Below, in pieces: positions 16,304-26,296 of a stretch of DNA of 64,000 nt (its first letter is position 1; each line of letters starts with the position of its first letter). Made by a program: the position numbers and the translations under genes. Under the pieces are notes generated by a model. It saw only the letters and a list, made by a program, of their open reading frames with translations. It did no database searches and was not told the origin of the DNA. The DNA is from Bog-473 sp963756025 (GTDB lineage: Bacteria; Actinomycetota; Acidimicrobiia; Acidimicrobiales; RAAP-2): assembly GCA_963756025.1 (NCBI GenBank), contig CAVWMF010000006.1, forward strand, positions 558,001 to 622,000, read 5' to 3'.

Positions 16304-18658
16304 ATGTCAAGACCGTTCAATGGTGTCATCAACGTCGACATTCGGGACTCGGAGCCCGACTGGACTCCCTTTGAACCGGTCAAGGCCCCGGCGGGCTCAC
16401 CTAACGTGGTCTACATCGTCCTCGATGACGTCGGGTTCTCCGCCATGAGTTGCTACGGCGGTCCGATCCAGACCCCCAACATCGACCGCATCGCCGCAAG
16501 CGGGGTGCGGTACAGCCAGTGGCACACGACGGCGCTGTGCTCGCCCACCCGCTCGTGCCTACTGACCGGTCGCAACCACACCCGGAACAGCATGGCGTGT
16601 ATCACCGAGGCGGCGATCGGATTCCCCAATGGCAGCGGAACGATCCCACCCGAGAACGGGATGCTCCCCGAGATCCTGGGTGAGCAAGGCTGGAACACCT
16701 ACATGGTCGGCAAATGGCATCTGTGCCCGACCGACGAGATGACGCTTGCGTCGACTCGTCGCAACTGGCCGAGCGGTCGCGGCTTCGAACGGTGGTACGG
16801 GTTCTTGGGAGCCGAGACGAACCAGTGGTTTCCCGACCTCGTCTACGACAATCACTTCGTCGACCAGCCACGTACCCCTGATGAGGGTTACCACTTGACC
16901 GACGATCTGACGGACAAAGCCCTCGAATTCATCAAGGACTCCAAAGCTGTCGTTCCGGAGAAGCCCTTCTTCCTCTATTACGCCCCCGGCGCCTGCCACG
17001 CACCGCACCATGCGCCGAAGGAGTGGATCGAGAAGTTCAAAGGGCAGTTCGACCAGGGCTATGAGGCATTGCGCGAGGAGACCCTGGCCCGGCAGAAGGC
17101 GATGGGACTGATCCCAGCCGATACCGAGCTGCCGCCCATCAACCCGATCGGCACGCCCGAATCCCGTACCGGGCCCGACGGACTCCCGTTCCCGATTCTC
17201 GACTTCACCCGGCCCTGGGATTCGCTCAACGACGACGAGAAGGCCTTGTTCTCCCGCATGGCCGAGGTGTACGCCGGCTTTTTGGGTCACGCCGACTACA
17301 ACATCGGTCGACTCCTGGAGTATCTCGAGGCGAACGACGAACTCGAGAACACCGTCATCGTTGTCGTGTCGGACAACGGCGCCAGCGGCGAGGGCGGCCC
17401 GAACGGTTCGGTGAACGAGATGAAGTTCGCCAACGGAGTGGCGGACGACCTGGCCGAGAACCTGGCTCACATGGACGAGCTCGGCGGTACCCGCACCTAC
17501 AACCACTACCCGACCGGCTGGGCGATGGCGTTCAACACTCCCTTCAAAATGTGGAAGCGCTACGAGTTCAACGGTGGGACCTGCGACCCGTGCATCATCT
17601 CGTGGCCGGCCGGTACACAGGCCAAGGGAGAGGTGCGTGAGCAGTACCACCATGCCGTCGACATTGTGCCGACCATCTTGGACATTCTCGGGGTGGACGC
17701 ACCCGAGACCATCAAGGGACACACGCAGAGCCCCCTCGACGGGGTGAGCATGCGACCCAGTGTCGTGGACGCATCAGCGCCGTCGGGCAGGAAAACCCAG
17801 TTCTATGCCATGCTCGGCTCGCGTGCCATCTGGCATGAAGGGTGGAAAGCCGTCACGACCCATCCGGCGATCTCGGGATGGAGCCACTTCAACGATGACG
17901 TGTGGGAGCTCTACCACACCGATGTCGATCGCGCCGAGACGCACGATCTCGCAGCCGAGCGGCCTGACAAGCTCCGCGAACTCATCAATATCTGGTTCTC
18001 GGAAGCCGGGGCGAACGGCGCCTTCCCGTTGGATGACCGCTCGGCGGTCGAGATCTTCAACACCCCCCGTCCCCAGCTCACCGCCGACAGGACCCGTTAC
18101 GTCTACCGGCCTGGTACGGCACCGGTGGCGGAGTGGCTGGCCGCCAAGACGGCGGGCCGTTCGTTCTCCATCGGTGCGCTGGTCGACATTCCAGAACCTG
18201 GTGCGCAGGGCATCCTGTTCGCCATGGGTTCTCGGTTCGGCGGGCACGCCCTCTACATAAAGGAGAATCGGCTCCATTATGTGAACAATTTCGTCGGCAT
18301 CGTCGAGCAGATGGTCGTGGGCTCTGAAGACGTACCCACCGGGCACAACCTGATCCTCTCGGCCTCCTTCGAGAAGGAGAGCATCGAGGCTGACCACACC
18401 TCGGGGACCCTCTCCATTTATCACGGCGATCAAATGGTCGGTACATCACCGATCAAAACCCAGCTCGGTGCGTTCGCGATCGCTGGCGCAGCACTGTATG
18501 TCGGTCGACACAGCGGGGAACCCGTCACCGATGACTATCCGGGCGCAGCGCCGTACTCGTTCACGGGTGGCACGATCGACCGCGTCGTCATCGACGTCAG
18601 TGGAGAGCCCTACATCGATCTCGAACGAGAAGCTGCCCTCATGCTCATGCGCGAATAA
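16304..18658 (+). CDS. Type I arylsulfatase
   Basis: 784 residues. The catalytic Cys is C79 in CSPTR, the consensus converted to formylglycine by the FGE enzyme. Metal ligands include D41/D42 (VLDDVG) and the SDNGASGEGG region near residues 355-364, with a GKWHL motif near 145. The C-terminal 200 residues form a separate beta-rich domain. There is no signal peptide, so it is probably cytoplasmic, as in the actinobacterial AtsA type. It hydrolyses sulfate esters and could supply sulfur. The ATG is supported by GAGGAGGG. No FGE or sulfatase transporter is in the window. Confidence 0.9.
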   Translation: MSRPFNGVINVDIRDSEPDWTPFEPVKAPAGSPNVVYIVLDDVGFSAMSCYGGPIQTPNIDRIAASGVRYSQWHTTALCSPTRSCLLTGRNHTRNSMACITEAAIGFPNGSGTIPPENGMLPEILGEQGWNTYMVGKWHLCPTDEMTLASTRRNWPSGRGFERWYGFLGAETNQWFPDLVYDNHFVDQPRTPDEGYHLTDDLTDKALEFIKDSKAVVPEKPFFLYYAPGACHAPHHAPKEWIEKFKGQFDQGYEALREETLARQKAMGLIPADTELPPINPIGTPESRTGPDGLPFPILDFTRPWDSLNDDEKALFSRMAEVYAGFLGHADYNIGRLLEYLEANDELENTVIVVVSDNGASGEGGPNGSVNEMKFANGVADDLAENLAHMDELGGTRTYNHYPTGWAMAFNTPFKMWKRYEFNGGTCDPCIISWPAGTQAKGEVREQYHHAVDIVPTILDILGVDAPETIKGHTQSPLDGVSMRPSVVDASAPSGRKTQFYAMLGSRAIWHEGWKAVTTHPAISGWSHFNDDVWELYHTDVDRAETHDLAAERPDKLRELINIWFSEAGANGAFPLDDRSAVEIFNTPRPQLTADRTRYVYRPGTAPVAEWLAAKTAGRSFSIGALVDIPEPGAQGILFAMGSRFGGHALYIKENRLHYVNNFVGIVEQMVVGSEDVPTGHNLILSASFEKESIEADHTSGTLSIYHGDQMVGTSPIKTQLGAFAIAGAALYVGRHSGEPVTDDYPGAAPYSFTGGTIDRVVIDVSGEPYIDLEREAALMLMRE

Positions 18659-18752
18659 CGAGTCGGACCCCAGGTGCCGAACCGGGGACCGGACCCAGTA
18701 GGGTCGAAGGCCGAGCAGCGCTCCGAGCGACGGAGACCCCGGGAGGACACCG

Positions 18753-19373
18753 ATGACGGGCCAGGACGACGACCAGCAGGACCACGAATGGGGAGAGGCG
18801 GTACCGGCCTCGTCCGGCCGGCCCAAGCCGGGTGACATCATCACCGAGTCCGGACTGGCCGTGACCCCGGGCCCGATGGTCGGCCATGACGTGTCGACGC
18901 CCCTCGAAGAGGACGAGCCGGAGCACACCATCCCGCCGGCGCCGCTCTGGGCCATGAAGGACCGCCGGCACACCCAATGGCACCTCCTGCCCGCACACGA
19001 GCGGCACGACCGCATCCGCGAGTGCCTCGAGGCCGACGACTACACCCTCTACTGCATCGACGACGGGAAGCACCACGCCATGATCGCCCGCCGCGTCGGG
19101 GACGCTCCCGGCGGCTGCGAGTACACGCTGCTCGGCCGCATCTCCCGCCAGCGCTACGAGGAACTGCGTGATGAGGTCGTCCTCCTCGTCAATTGCTTCG
19201 ACACGGCCAACGAGATGCGACTCTGCGGGGTTGACGTCGAAGAGTCCATCCGCTCGTCCAACGTCTTCGACGTTGCCGTCTACGACAGCATCGAGGACGT
19301 CCCCGAGAGTTACCGGCCGGGCTCACCGTTCCAACACTTCGGCCAGGGCCTGGAGATCACCGCCTACGAATGA
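18753..19373 (+). CDS. Hypothetical soluble protein
   Basis: 206 residues that I do not recognise. The N-terminal 75 residues are acidic and low in order (DDDQQDHEWGE...). A compact domain follows from about residue 76 (MKDRRHTQWHLLPAHERHDR) with a Tyr-Cys-Ile-Asp-Asp-Gly strand (YTLYCIDDGKHHAMIARRV), a GCEYTLLGRI strand and a Glu-rich helix. No signal peptide, membrane span or catalytic motif is clear. It follows the sulfatase by 94 bp on the same strand and may share its transcript. Confidence 0.6.
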   Translation: MTGQDDDQQDHEWGEAVPASSGRPKPGDIITESGLAVTPGPMVGHDVSTPLEEDEPEHTIPPAPLWAMKDRRHTQWHLLPAHERHDRIRECLEADDYTLYCIDDGKHHAMIARRVGDAPGGCEYTLLGRISRQRYEELRDEVVLLVNCFDTANEMRLCGVDVEESIRSSNVFDVAVYDSIEDVPESYRPGSPFQHFGQGLEITAYE

Positions 19374-19400
19374 CCGTGCGCGGTGATCGAGGCGGTGAAG

Positions 19401-20282
19401 CTACGTCTTGTCGTAGAAGGCCAGCATCGCCGGCGCGCCGAGCACCCAGGGGTCGAAGAGATGGCCGGTGCCTGCCGCGGTCGCCTCGGAGGCGCGCTCC
19501 CAAGCGTCCTCGGGCCACGGGGGATCGATGAGGATCGAGCCCTCGATCAGGCTGTGCACCTCCATCGACGTGCGCGGCGGATGGTCGAAGTCCTTGGCGC
19601 CGCCCCGGATGATCAGAGTGGGTACTTTGATCCCTTCGAACTCCCAGTCGCTGACGCCGGGGATGGGTTCGTTCGCCTTGGGGATGTAGGCGTTCAACCA
19701 CCGGTTCATGACCCGTTCGAACTCTTCGCTCCCGACGGCCAACAAGCGGTCCCGGTTGCGAGGATTGACCGCGACCATGTCGGCCCAGGAGCCGGCTCCG
19801 CCCGTCATCTCGATGATGCCCTCGATGCCCTGCCTCCTGACGGTGCGCAGCTCATTGAGGACGTACACGCCGGCGAGCGACATGCTGCTGTACGTTCCGC
19901 CGACGATCGACCAGACTGCGAGCTTGGTGACCAGTTCCGGCCACATCATGGTGAAGATCATGGAGTCTCGAGCGCCGCCCGAGCCGCCCGAAGCGATCAC
20001 CTTCTCGATCCCGAGCTTTTTCAGCATCAGGCCGAGCGTCTCGGCTCTCATGTGTGATTCCGATACGCCGTAGAGCTGAATGTCCGATCTCCCACAGTTG
20101 GGACGGTCCCAAAGAAGCACACGCTTCCCACCTGCGGCGAGGGCGTTGGCGAGCTCGTGCACGCCGCCGTAGTCCTTGCTGAACCGGCCTCCCGGCGTCA
20201 CCACCACGACTTCCCCGTCTTCGGGCCCTATGAACTCGTAAACGACGATCCCGCCGTTTACTTCGATCTCCCCCTCAGCCAT
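19401..20282 (-). CDS. Alpha/beta hydrolase
   Basis: 293 residues. The layout is that of an alpha/beta hydrolase: VVVVTPGGRFSKDYGG (oxyanion-hole strand and loop), LLWDRPNCGRSD, the nucleophile elbow ASGGSGGAR with Ser near residue 118, the acid strand VPTLIIRGGAKDFDHP and a C-terminal His in TGHLFDP. The Asn-Cys-Gly-Arg-Ser motif is shared with C-C bond hydrolases and haloperoxidase-like esterases. Substrate unknown. It is followed by a run of redox and catabolic genes, so a degradative role is plausible. Confidence 0.8.
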   Translation of the reverse strand: MAEGEIEVNGGIVVYEFIGPEDGEVVVVTPGGRFSKDYGGVHELANALAAGGKRVLLWDRPNCGRSDIQLYGVSESHMRAETLGLMLKKLGIEKVIASGGSGGARDSMIFTMMWPELVTKLAVWSIVGGTYSSMSLAGVYVLNELRTVRRQGIEGIIEMTGGAGSWADMVAVNPRNRDRLLAVGSEEFERVMNRWLNAYIPKANEPIPGVSDWEFEGIKVPTLIIRGGAKDFDHPPRTSMEVHSLIEGSILIDPPWPEDAWERASEATAAGTGHLFDPWVLGAPAMLAFYDKT

Positions 20283-20452
20283 ACCTTCTCCTCATGTCGG
20301 TTCGAGTGCGCGTACGGGCTTGCCGGACTCGCCGGGTGGGCCACTGCCGATTGAAACTATCTGACATTTGGTCACCCGACCGGGGGCGGGGTCGAACAGG
20401 CCCCCGTCCAGAAGAGTGACCTCCCCCAACTGGCGGAGTGATCGCTGTGGTC

Positions 20453-21226
20453 TCAGCCGTTCGCGCTCAAGAAGCGCGGGGCTTCGCGCTGGACCCCACC
20501 ACCGTCGACGACAAGGGTCTCCCCATTGACCCATGCGGACTCCTCGCTGACCAGGAAGAGGGCGGCGCTCGCGATATCAGCCGGTTGCCCGGCTCGACCG
20601 AGAGGAATTGCCTCGAGAAACGCCTGGCGCGACCTGCCTCGGGTCGGCGCGGTCATGGGAGTCTCGACGAATCCGGGGGCAATGGCGTTCACCCGGATTC
20701 CCCGGGGACCCAACTCCACCGCGGCGACACGGGTCAGCATGTCCACTCCGGCCTTGGCCGAGCAGTAGGCAGCCATCCCCTCGCTCACCTGCCGACCGGA
20801 GATCGACGAGATGTTGACAATGGCGCCGCCGCCGTGATCGAGCATCGCGCGTGCCTCGTGCTTGACGGCAAGGAAGGTCCCGGTGAGGCACACGTCGAGC
20901 ACGGCCCGCCAGCGGTCAACCGGGTGCTGCTCCACCGCACCGAGGAAACCGACACCGGCGCAGTTGACGGCGACATCGACGCGGCCAAATCTGTCCACTG
21001 CAACGCCGACGAGTCCCTCGACTTCGCTCTCCTGCGAGACATCGACCACAGCGGTCGAACTCGTGTCGCCCTCGAGTTCCGCTCCCCGCTGATCGAGGAG
21101 CGCCGCATTGTTGTCACCAATGACGACCTTGGCCCCCTCCGCCACGAACAATTGGACGGTCTGCCAACCGATGCCCGACGCCCCGCCGGTGATCACCGCA
21201 ACTTTTCCCGTCAGTCGACCAGCCAT
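20453..21226 (-). CDS. Short-chain dehydrogenase/reductase (SDR)
   Basis: 257 residues of the classical SDR type. The cofactor motif is TGGASGIG (residues 13-20), the NAG-type motif is NCAG (88-91), and the catalytic set is S141, Y154 and K158 (YCSAK). The end (WVNGETLVVDGG) is typical. D38 in VIGDNN at the end of strand 2 suggests NAD(H) rather than NADP(H). It belongs with the neighbouring luciferase-like and dehydrogenase genes in what looks like an alcohol/ketone catabolic set. The 234-bp gap to the next, divergent gene probably holds both promoters. Confidence 0.88.
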   Translation of the reverse strand: MAGRLTGKVAVITGGASGIGWQTVQLFVAEGAKVVIGDNNAALLDQRGAELEGDTSSTAVVDVSQESEVEGLVGVAVDRFGRVDVAVNCAGVGFLGAVEQHPVDRWRAVLDVCLTGTFLAVKHEARAMLDHGGGAIVNISSISGRQVSEGMAAYCSAKAGVDMLTRVAAVELGPRGIRVNAIAPGFVETPMTAPTRGRSRQAFLEAIPLGRAGQPADIASAALFLVSEESAWVNGETLVVDGGGVQREAPRFLSANG

Positions 21227-21460
21227 TGTCTTCCCCGCCCTCTCATCGCCCGGCTCATCACGCGTGCCTTGCCGTGGAGCTTCATCCCAGGTCCGAGAGC
21301 AGCACCGTGGGCGCCGCGAACCTGATCCCGATGTCGATATTGATGGACTGGTACCGTAGCTGCCCGTTGGAGTCCCCGCTTCCACCGAGGAGATCGTGCA
21401 GGGTGATACGTCCTCGATCTCCCTCCATGAGGCGAGGTCGATGGCAAAAGGAGCCCGCAG

Positions 21461-22543
21461 GTGGAGCAATTGAGCGAACTCGGTTTCTATACGCTGGCGG
21501 GCCACTCCGACTCGCCCCGCGATCTCGTCGACGAAGTACGGCAGGCTGAGCAGTTGGGCCTGGGATCGGCCTTCGTCTCCGAGCGGTTCAACCTCAAAGA
21601 CGCACCCACCCTGTGCGGCGCCGCGGGCGCGGTCAGTGAGGCGATCGGTGTCGCCTCCGCCGCCACGAACCACAACACCCGGCACCCCTTGGTCACGGCC
21701 ACCTTCGCCACGACCATGCACCGGCTGACCGGCGGGCGCTTCGCCCTGGGGCTCGGCCGGGGTTTCCCTGCGCTTTTCACCAGCATGGGGCTGGATCCCA
21801 TCACCACCGCCCAGATCCGCGATGTAGCGAGCATCCTGCGCCGCCTCTGGAGGGGCGAGGCGATCGTCGGGCACGACGGACCGGCAGGCAGGTACCCGTA
21901 TCTGCACCAGGACGCCGATTTTGACGAGGACATCCCGCTGCTGCTGGTGGCCATGGGTGAAAAGACGCTCGAGTTCGCCGGCGAGTGCATGGATGCCGTC
22001 GTCTTGCACACGTTCTTCGGAAATGAGGCCCTCACCAACTCGGTCGCCAGCGTGCGCCGCGGGGCCGAGCGCGCCGGACGCGATCCTTCCAGTATCCGGG
22101 TGTGGTCAGTCCTCGCCACGGTCGGGGACCACATTGACGAGGCAGCGCGGCTCAAGAAGACCGTCGGTCGGCTCGCCTCCTACCTCCGGGGCTACGGCGA
22201 CGTCCTGGTGGCGGCGAACGGCTGGGATCCCGCGGTGCTGGCGAGGTTCCGCGCCGACCCGTTCGTGCAGGGCTTCCGCGGTGCCTTCGACGCCAAGGCG
22301 TCCACGAGCGACCTCGAGTATCTCGCCACGCTGATCCCCGAAGAATGGATGGCAGCCGCCGCGACCGGGACGCCGGAGCAATGCAGTGCAGCAATCCTGC
22401 GGGAATTCGAGCTCGGCGCGGACAGCGTGATCCTGCACGGTGCCACCCCGTCCGAACTGGCACCCATCCTTCCCGCCTACCGCGCCGTGCGTCCTGCCGG
22501 GCGCCCGGCGATGCCCGCCAATCCGGGGCGAAGCCCGTCGTGA
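21461..22543 (+). CDS. Luciferase-like, F420-type oxidoreductase
   Basis: 360 residues starting with GTG (MEQLSELGFYTLAG). It has the TIM-barrel pattern of the bacterial luciferase-like superfamily: AEQLGLGSAFVSERF, the region TNHNTRHPLVTAT, LTGGRFALGLGRGF, and a C-terminal TPEQCSAAILREFELGADSV. Actinobacterial members generally use F420. Substrate unknown. Its stop overlaps the start of the phosphotransferase gene by four bases (GTGA), so the two are coupled. Confidence 0.82.
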   Translation: MEQLSELGFYTLAGHSDSPRDLVDEVRQAEQLGLGSAFVSERFNLKDAPTLCGAAGAVSEAIGVASAATNHNTRHPLVTATFATTMHRLTGGRFALGLGRGFPALFTSMGLDPITTAQIRDVASILRRLWRGEAIVGHDGPAGRYPYLHQDADFDEDIPLLLVAMGEKTLEFAGECMDAVVLHTFFGNEALTNSVASVRRGAERAGRDPSSIRVWSVLATVGDHIDEAARLKKTVGRLASYLRGYGDVLVAANGWDPAVLARFRADPFVQGFRGAFDAKASTSDLEYLATLIPEEWMAAAATGTPEQCSAAILREFELGADSVILHGATPSELAPILPAYRAVRPAGRPAMPANPGRSPS

Positions 22544-23574
22544 ATCCGATCGCCGCGTGCGCCGAGGATCTCAGCGCCGGGTGGCTCTCGGTCGCGCTGG
22601 GCACCGAAGTGCGCTCGGTTTCGTCCGAGCAGATCGGTACCGGACAGACGTCCTCGACCTATCTGTTACACATCGACGCTGCCGGGTGCCCGCCGACCTT
22701 GGTGGCAAAGCTGGCAGAAGGAGACGAGGCGGCGCGGCGTCAGGTTGCCACCGCCCACCGCAACGAGGTCGGCTTCTATACCCGACTGGCCGGCACACTC
22801 GACGTGCGGACGCCATCGTGTTGGTACGGTTCGATCTCAGACGACGGAACGCAGTTCACCCTCCTCCTCGAGGATCTGTCGCCGCGTCGGCCGGGCCGCC
22901 AGGTCGACGGATGCCCGATCGACCAGATGGGGTATGCGGTACGCAATCTGGCTGCTCTCCACGCCTGTCGATGGAACGACGACACACTCCGCTCAGTCGA
23001 CTTTCTCATACCGCTCACCCGCCAGCGCGCCGAATTCCTGGGTGGTCTCGCTTCGACGGCGACCGGACAATTCATCGCCCGTTTCGCAGCAGATCTGGAC
23101 GAACACGACATCGCCACGTTGCGTGAAGTTGCAGAAGTGCTGGTCGAATGGCTCCTGGCCCGCCCTGCCCCGTTCACGCTCGTGCACGGGGACTACCGGC
23201 TGGACAATCTGATGTTCCCGCCTACCGGCAGTGACGTCGTCGCCGTCGATTGGCAGACCCTCACGCTTGCGCTACCGGCGCGAGATCTTTCCTATTTCAT
23301 CGCCACCAGCCTGCCCGTCGATGAACGTCGCGGCGCAGAGGAGTCGCTCGTCGAGATGTACTACGACGACCTCCTGCGGCGTGGCGTCGAGGGGTACAGC
23401 GCCGAGCAATGCTTCGACGACTACCGATTCGGCCAACTTCAGGGCCCGATGATCACCGTCCTCGGAACGATGACGTCCCAGGGAAGGAGCCGCTCCGCCG
23501 ATGAGATGTTCCTGGCCATGGCCAGTCGTTCTTGTGCCGCCGTTCGCGACCTCGGGTCATTGAGCCTGGTGTAG
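22540..23574 (+). CDS. Phosphotransferase (ecdysteroid-kinase / aminoglycoside-kinase-like)
   Basis: 344 residues, GTG start overlapping the upstream stop. The kinase fold is shown by the Gly-rich loop (GTGQTSSTYLLHI), a Lys in TLVAKLAE, the catalytic loop VHGDYRLDNLMF (HxDxxxxN) and the metal-binding AVDWQTLT. It most resembles the EcKL/DUF1679-type kinases common in actinobacteria near luciferase-like oxidoreductases. It probably phosphorylates a hydroxyl on a small molecule; which one is not deducible. Confidence 0.8.
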   Translation: MNPIAACAEDLSAGWLSVALGTEVRSVSSEQIGTGQTSSTYLLHIDAAGCPPTLVAKLAEGDEAARRQVATAHRNEVGFYTRLAGTLDVRTPSCWYGSISDDGTQFTLLLEDLSPRRPGRQVDGCPIDQMGYAVRNLAALHACRWNDDTLRSVDFLIPLTRQRAEFLGGLASTATGQFIARFAADLDEHDIATLREVAEVLVEWLLARPAPFTLVHGDYRLDNLMFPPTGSDVVAVDWQTLTLALPARDLSYFIATSLPVDERRGAEESLVEMYYDDLLRRGVEGYSAEQCFDDYRFGQLQGPMITVLGTMTSQGRSRSADEMFLAMASRSCAAVRDLGSLSLV

Positions 23575-23598
23575 GGGGCCGTATCGAGCTTTCGCGGT

Positions 23599-24597
23599 TC
23601 AGCCGACCGCGGACATGAACCGTTCCAACTCACCGGGTATGTCACGGCCGCCGGGTTGGTAGGCGATCTCGGTCACCCCGGCCTCCCCGATCTGCGCCAC
23701 TCGCTCACGCAATTGTGCCGAGGTTCCACTGAACGACACCGTCGGCAGGAGATCGATCCCCTCCTCGATCGCCGCGCGGTCCCGGTCACTCACGCGCAGG
23801 AGATGCCCCTCGTGGATGGCCAGATGCCGCCGGTCCGGAGGAACCTGTTCAACCGCTTCGCGCCACCCGCGGCCGCCGGGCAAACGGTCGACGGCCTCGG
23901 CCCCGCGACGCTCGTACGCCCCGTGATAGACGACGGCCAGCGCATGGCCCGCCGCATCGACGACTCGTGCGTCACCCGGGGTCTCACCGTCGCCGAGCAC
24001 GGTCCCGAAGACGAGCATGGCCCGCCAGGCGGGGAGGTCCTCCCCCGCCGGTGGCGCACCGGATACGAAAATGCCGTCGCCGAGCGCGGCGGCGACGGCC
24101 CTCCCCTTCGGCCCGTCGGCCCCGATCAGCAGCGGGACATCGACCGGGTCGCGCTCCATCATTTTGATGACGGACCCTTCCCAAGGCACCTCTTCTCCAC
24201 GCAACAGGCTCCGCAGCACGTGGACGTACTCCGCCACGTCGGCCCAGCGCATCGCTCTCTGGCCCAACGTGTAGCGGCCGCTGAAGCCGGCGCCGATGGC
24301 AGCGGCCACCCGTCCCGGGGCAAGATCCGCCAGAGTGGCGATCGCCGACGCGCTGACCATCGGGTGGCGCAGGGACGGGATCATTACCGCCGGCCCCAGC
24401 CCGATGGTCGTCGTGCGCTCGGCGGCGAGGGCGAGCACCATCCAGGTGTCGGCGTAGAGGGCCGGAGAGTCGTAGCACCACGCCCGTTGGTAGCCGAGCC
24501 GCTCTGCCACCGCAATGTGGTCGGGCGTCGACGGGGAGGGTGCGAAGGCGCAGGAGATATGGAGCGTTGCCGGCTTCCTTTCGGCCGTGGTCGTCAC
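23599..24597 (-). CDS. Luciferase-like, F420-type oxidoreductase, second copy
   Basis: 332 residues starting with GTG at 24597 (MTTTAERKPATLHI). The pattern is as in the 21461 gene but the two are only distantly similar: AERLGYQRAWCYDSPAL, TTTIGLGPAVMIPSLRHP, LAPGRVAAAIGAGFSGRYT, and a C-terminal EAGVTEIAYQPGG. Its start overlaps the stop of the alcohol dehydrogenase gene upstream (GTGA). It is therefore the second gene of a dehydrogenase-oxidoreductase operon. The substrate is unknown; the pairing suggests oxidation of an alcohol followed by an F420-linked step. Confidence 0.82.
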   Translation of the reverse strand: MTTTAERKPATLHISCAFAPSPSTPDHIAVAERLGYQRAWCYDSPALYADTWMVLALAAERTTTIGLGPAVMIPSLRHPMVSASAIATLADLAPGRVAAAIGAGFSGRYTLGQRAMRWADVAEYVHVLRSLLRGEEVPWEGSVIKMMERDPVDVPLLIGADGPKGRAVAAALGDGIFVSGAPPAGEDLPAWRAMLVFGTVLGDGETPGDARVVDAAGHALAVVYHGAYERRGAEAVDRLPGGRGWREAVEQVPPDRRHLAIHEGHLLRVSDRDRAAIEEGIDLLPTVSFSGTSAQLRERVAQIGEAGVTEIAYQPGGRDIPGELERFMSAVG

Positions 24598-25643
24598 GAG
24601 GCGCCCTCGGGGACGACGACGGCCCGGCCCAGCACTTCTCCGGCGGCCAGTGCGCGGTACGCCTCGATAGCCCGCTCGAGTGGATACGCCGTCGCCTGCA
24701 CACTCAGGAGGCCCCGGGCGGCCAGCTCGAGCACCTCGACCAGCTCGGAGCGGCTTCCCCAATAGACCGAACGCACCGACACCTCACTGGCAGGGTGTCC
24801 GAATCGGAAGGGCAATGTGCCTCCAGCGACGCCGATGAGCGTGATATCACCCATGCTGCGTGCGGATGCCGCCGCCAGCGCCAACGTGTCCGCTGACCCG
24901 ACGCAGTCCAGGACGAGATCCGCTCCACGGCCTCTCGTCGCTCGTCGCACTTGCTCCGCAGCACCGTCTCCAGCGAGGATCCCCGCATCAGCACCGAGGG
25001 ATGCCGCCAGCTCCAGAGGGTGCGCTTTCGTATCGACGGCGATAACGCGTGCGGCGGTCGTCGCCTTGAGGATCTGCACCGCGACGTGACCGAGCCCGCC
25101 GATACCGATCACGAGCGCGGTGGCCGTGGGCCCGAGTTTGGCCGCCGAAAGCCGGATCGCATGAAAAGGAGTGAGCCCGGCATCCGTCAACGGCGCGGCC
25201 GCATAGGGGGTCACACCTTCGGGGAGCGGTACGAGGTAGCGCTGGTCGGGCACCAGCATGAACTCCGCCATCCCACCATCGAGTCCCAGCCCACTGCCGC
25301 GCCCCACGCGATGTGACGGGTCCTCGCAAAGGTTGTCCATGCCCCGCAAACAGCGTTCGCACGTGCCACAGCCCCAGGCCCCATAGACGGCCACAGGATG
25401 CCCGAGCGCGACACCTTGCACGCCTGCGCCGACGGCGTGCACCCAGCCGGCGGTCTCGTGGCCCAACGTGAAGGGGACCGGCCACGGTGCGGAGGCGGCT
25501 GAACCGTGCATCATGTGCAGATCGGAGTGGCAGAGGCCAGCCGCTCCCACCTTGATGACCACCTGCCCCGGTGCCGGTTCGGGGTCGTCCACCTCGAGCA
25601 ACTCGGCTTCTTCGTGATAGGTCGTGAGCCGCAGCGCGCGCAT
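24594..25643 (-). CDS. Zinc-dependent alcohol dehydrogenase
   Basis: 349 residues of the medium-chain family. The catalytic zinc ligands are Cys in AGLCHSDLH and GHE (TLGHETAGW). The structural zinc lobe is CGTCERCLRGMDNLC. The Rossmann motif is GIGGLGHVA, with an Asp at the end of the next strand (VIAVDTKAHP) pointing to NAD. The start is the ATG of MRALRLTTYHEE. It is close to actinobacterial NAD-dependent alcohol dehydrogenases of broad substrate range. It overlaps the following luciferase-like gene by four bases. Confidence 0.88.
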   Translation of the reverse strand: MRALRLTTYHEEAELLEVDDPEPAPGQVVIKVGAAGLCHSDLHMMHGSAASAPWPVPFTLGHETAGWVHAVGAGVQGVALGHPVAVYGAWGCGTCERCLRGMDNLCEDPSHRVGRGSGLGLDGGMAEFMLVPDQRYLVPLPEGVTPYAAAPLTDAGLTPFHAIRLSAAKLGPTATALVIGIGGLGHVAVQILKATTAARVIAVDTKAHPLELAASLGADAGILAGDGAAEQVRRATRGRGADLVLDCVGSADTLALAAASARSMGDITLIGVAGGTLPFRFGHPASEVSVRSVYWGSRSELVEVLELAARGLLSVQATAYPLERAIEAYRALAAGEVLGRAVVVPEGAS

Positions 25644-25678
25644 CCGGTGGAGCGTACTGCGATCGGCCGGGTGCGGCC

Positions 25679-26296
25679 TCAGCCGACGTACCGTTCCAGC
25701 CAGCTGTGCAAAGGGCGTGCGGCGATCAGGCACGCGACCACGCGGTCCTTGGCCTTCTTGGTGCCAAGCCACGCCGCGACCGGCCAGGACCTGGACATGA
25801 CGATCCCCTTCTGTTGCAGCAGCGCGATGCGAGGGTGGTCCTTCGGATAGCCCCTCGGCGCAGTCCTGAGCACCTGATGGGCCCCGACGTCGTAGCCGTC
25901 CTTGCGGAGCACGGCCACGATCCCCTCCAGCTCTAAACCGGATTTCTGGCCATCCACGGCGGTCCGGAAGCGTTGGAGCTGCTCAGGTCCGGGCATGTAG
26001 AGGCCACTGCCGACGAAAAGCCCCTCGGCCGAGAACGAGATGTAGCCACCGGGCAGGTGGGCGGCGCAGTTGAGCTTGTACGGACTCTTGTCCTTGCTGA
26101 AGCGGACGTCTCGATAGGGCCGAAAGATGCGGCCGGTTCCGAAGTCTTCGGCCAATTCGACCAACAGCTCTTCCATCGGCCCCACGACGCTCTGCTCGTA
26201 CACCGCCTTGTGCTCTCGCCAATAGGTCTTCGTGTTATCGGTTTCGAGCCTCTCGTAGAACTCGACCGCCCCGATCGGCCACCCCTTGAACGCCAT
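25679..26296 (-). CDS. DUF2461 family protein
   Basis: 205 residues. Family features are the N-terminal FYERLETDNTKTYWREHK, the RPYRDVRFSKDKSPYK stretch with conserved Arg/Asp/Lys, and GGYISFSAEGLFVGSGLY followed by PEQLQRFRTAV. The protein is soluble and has no known biochemical function. It lies 35 bp upstream of the alcohol dehydrogenase gene on the same strand, but nothing links the functions. Confidence 0.85.
   Translation of the reverse strand: MAFKGWPIGAVEFYERLETDNTKTYWREHKAVYEQSVVGPMEELLVELAEDFGTGRIFRPYRDVRFSKDKSPYKLNCAAHLPGGYISFSAEGLFVGSGLYMPGPEQLQRFRTAVDGQKSGLELEGIVAVLRKDGYDVGAHQVLRTAPRGYPKDHPRIALLQQKGIVMSRSWPVAAWLGTKKAKDRVVACLIAARPLHSWLERYVG

Noticed and set aside
20367..20383. 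A TCACCC-N5-GGGGCG match to the dyad motif
   Set aside because: The right arm differs at two of six positions; I counted only sites with GGGTGA and at most one mismatch in the left arm.
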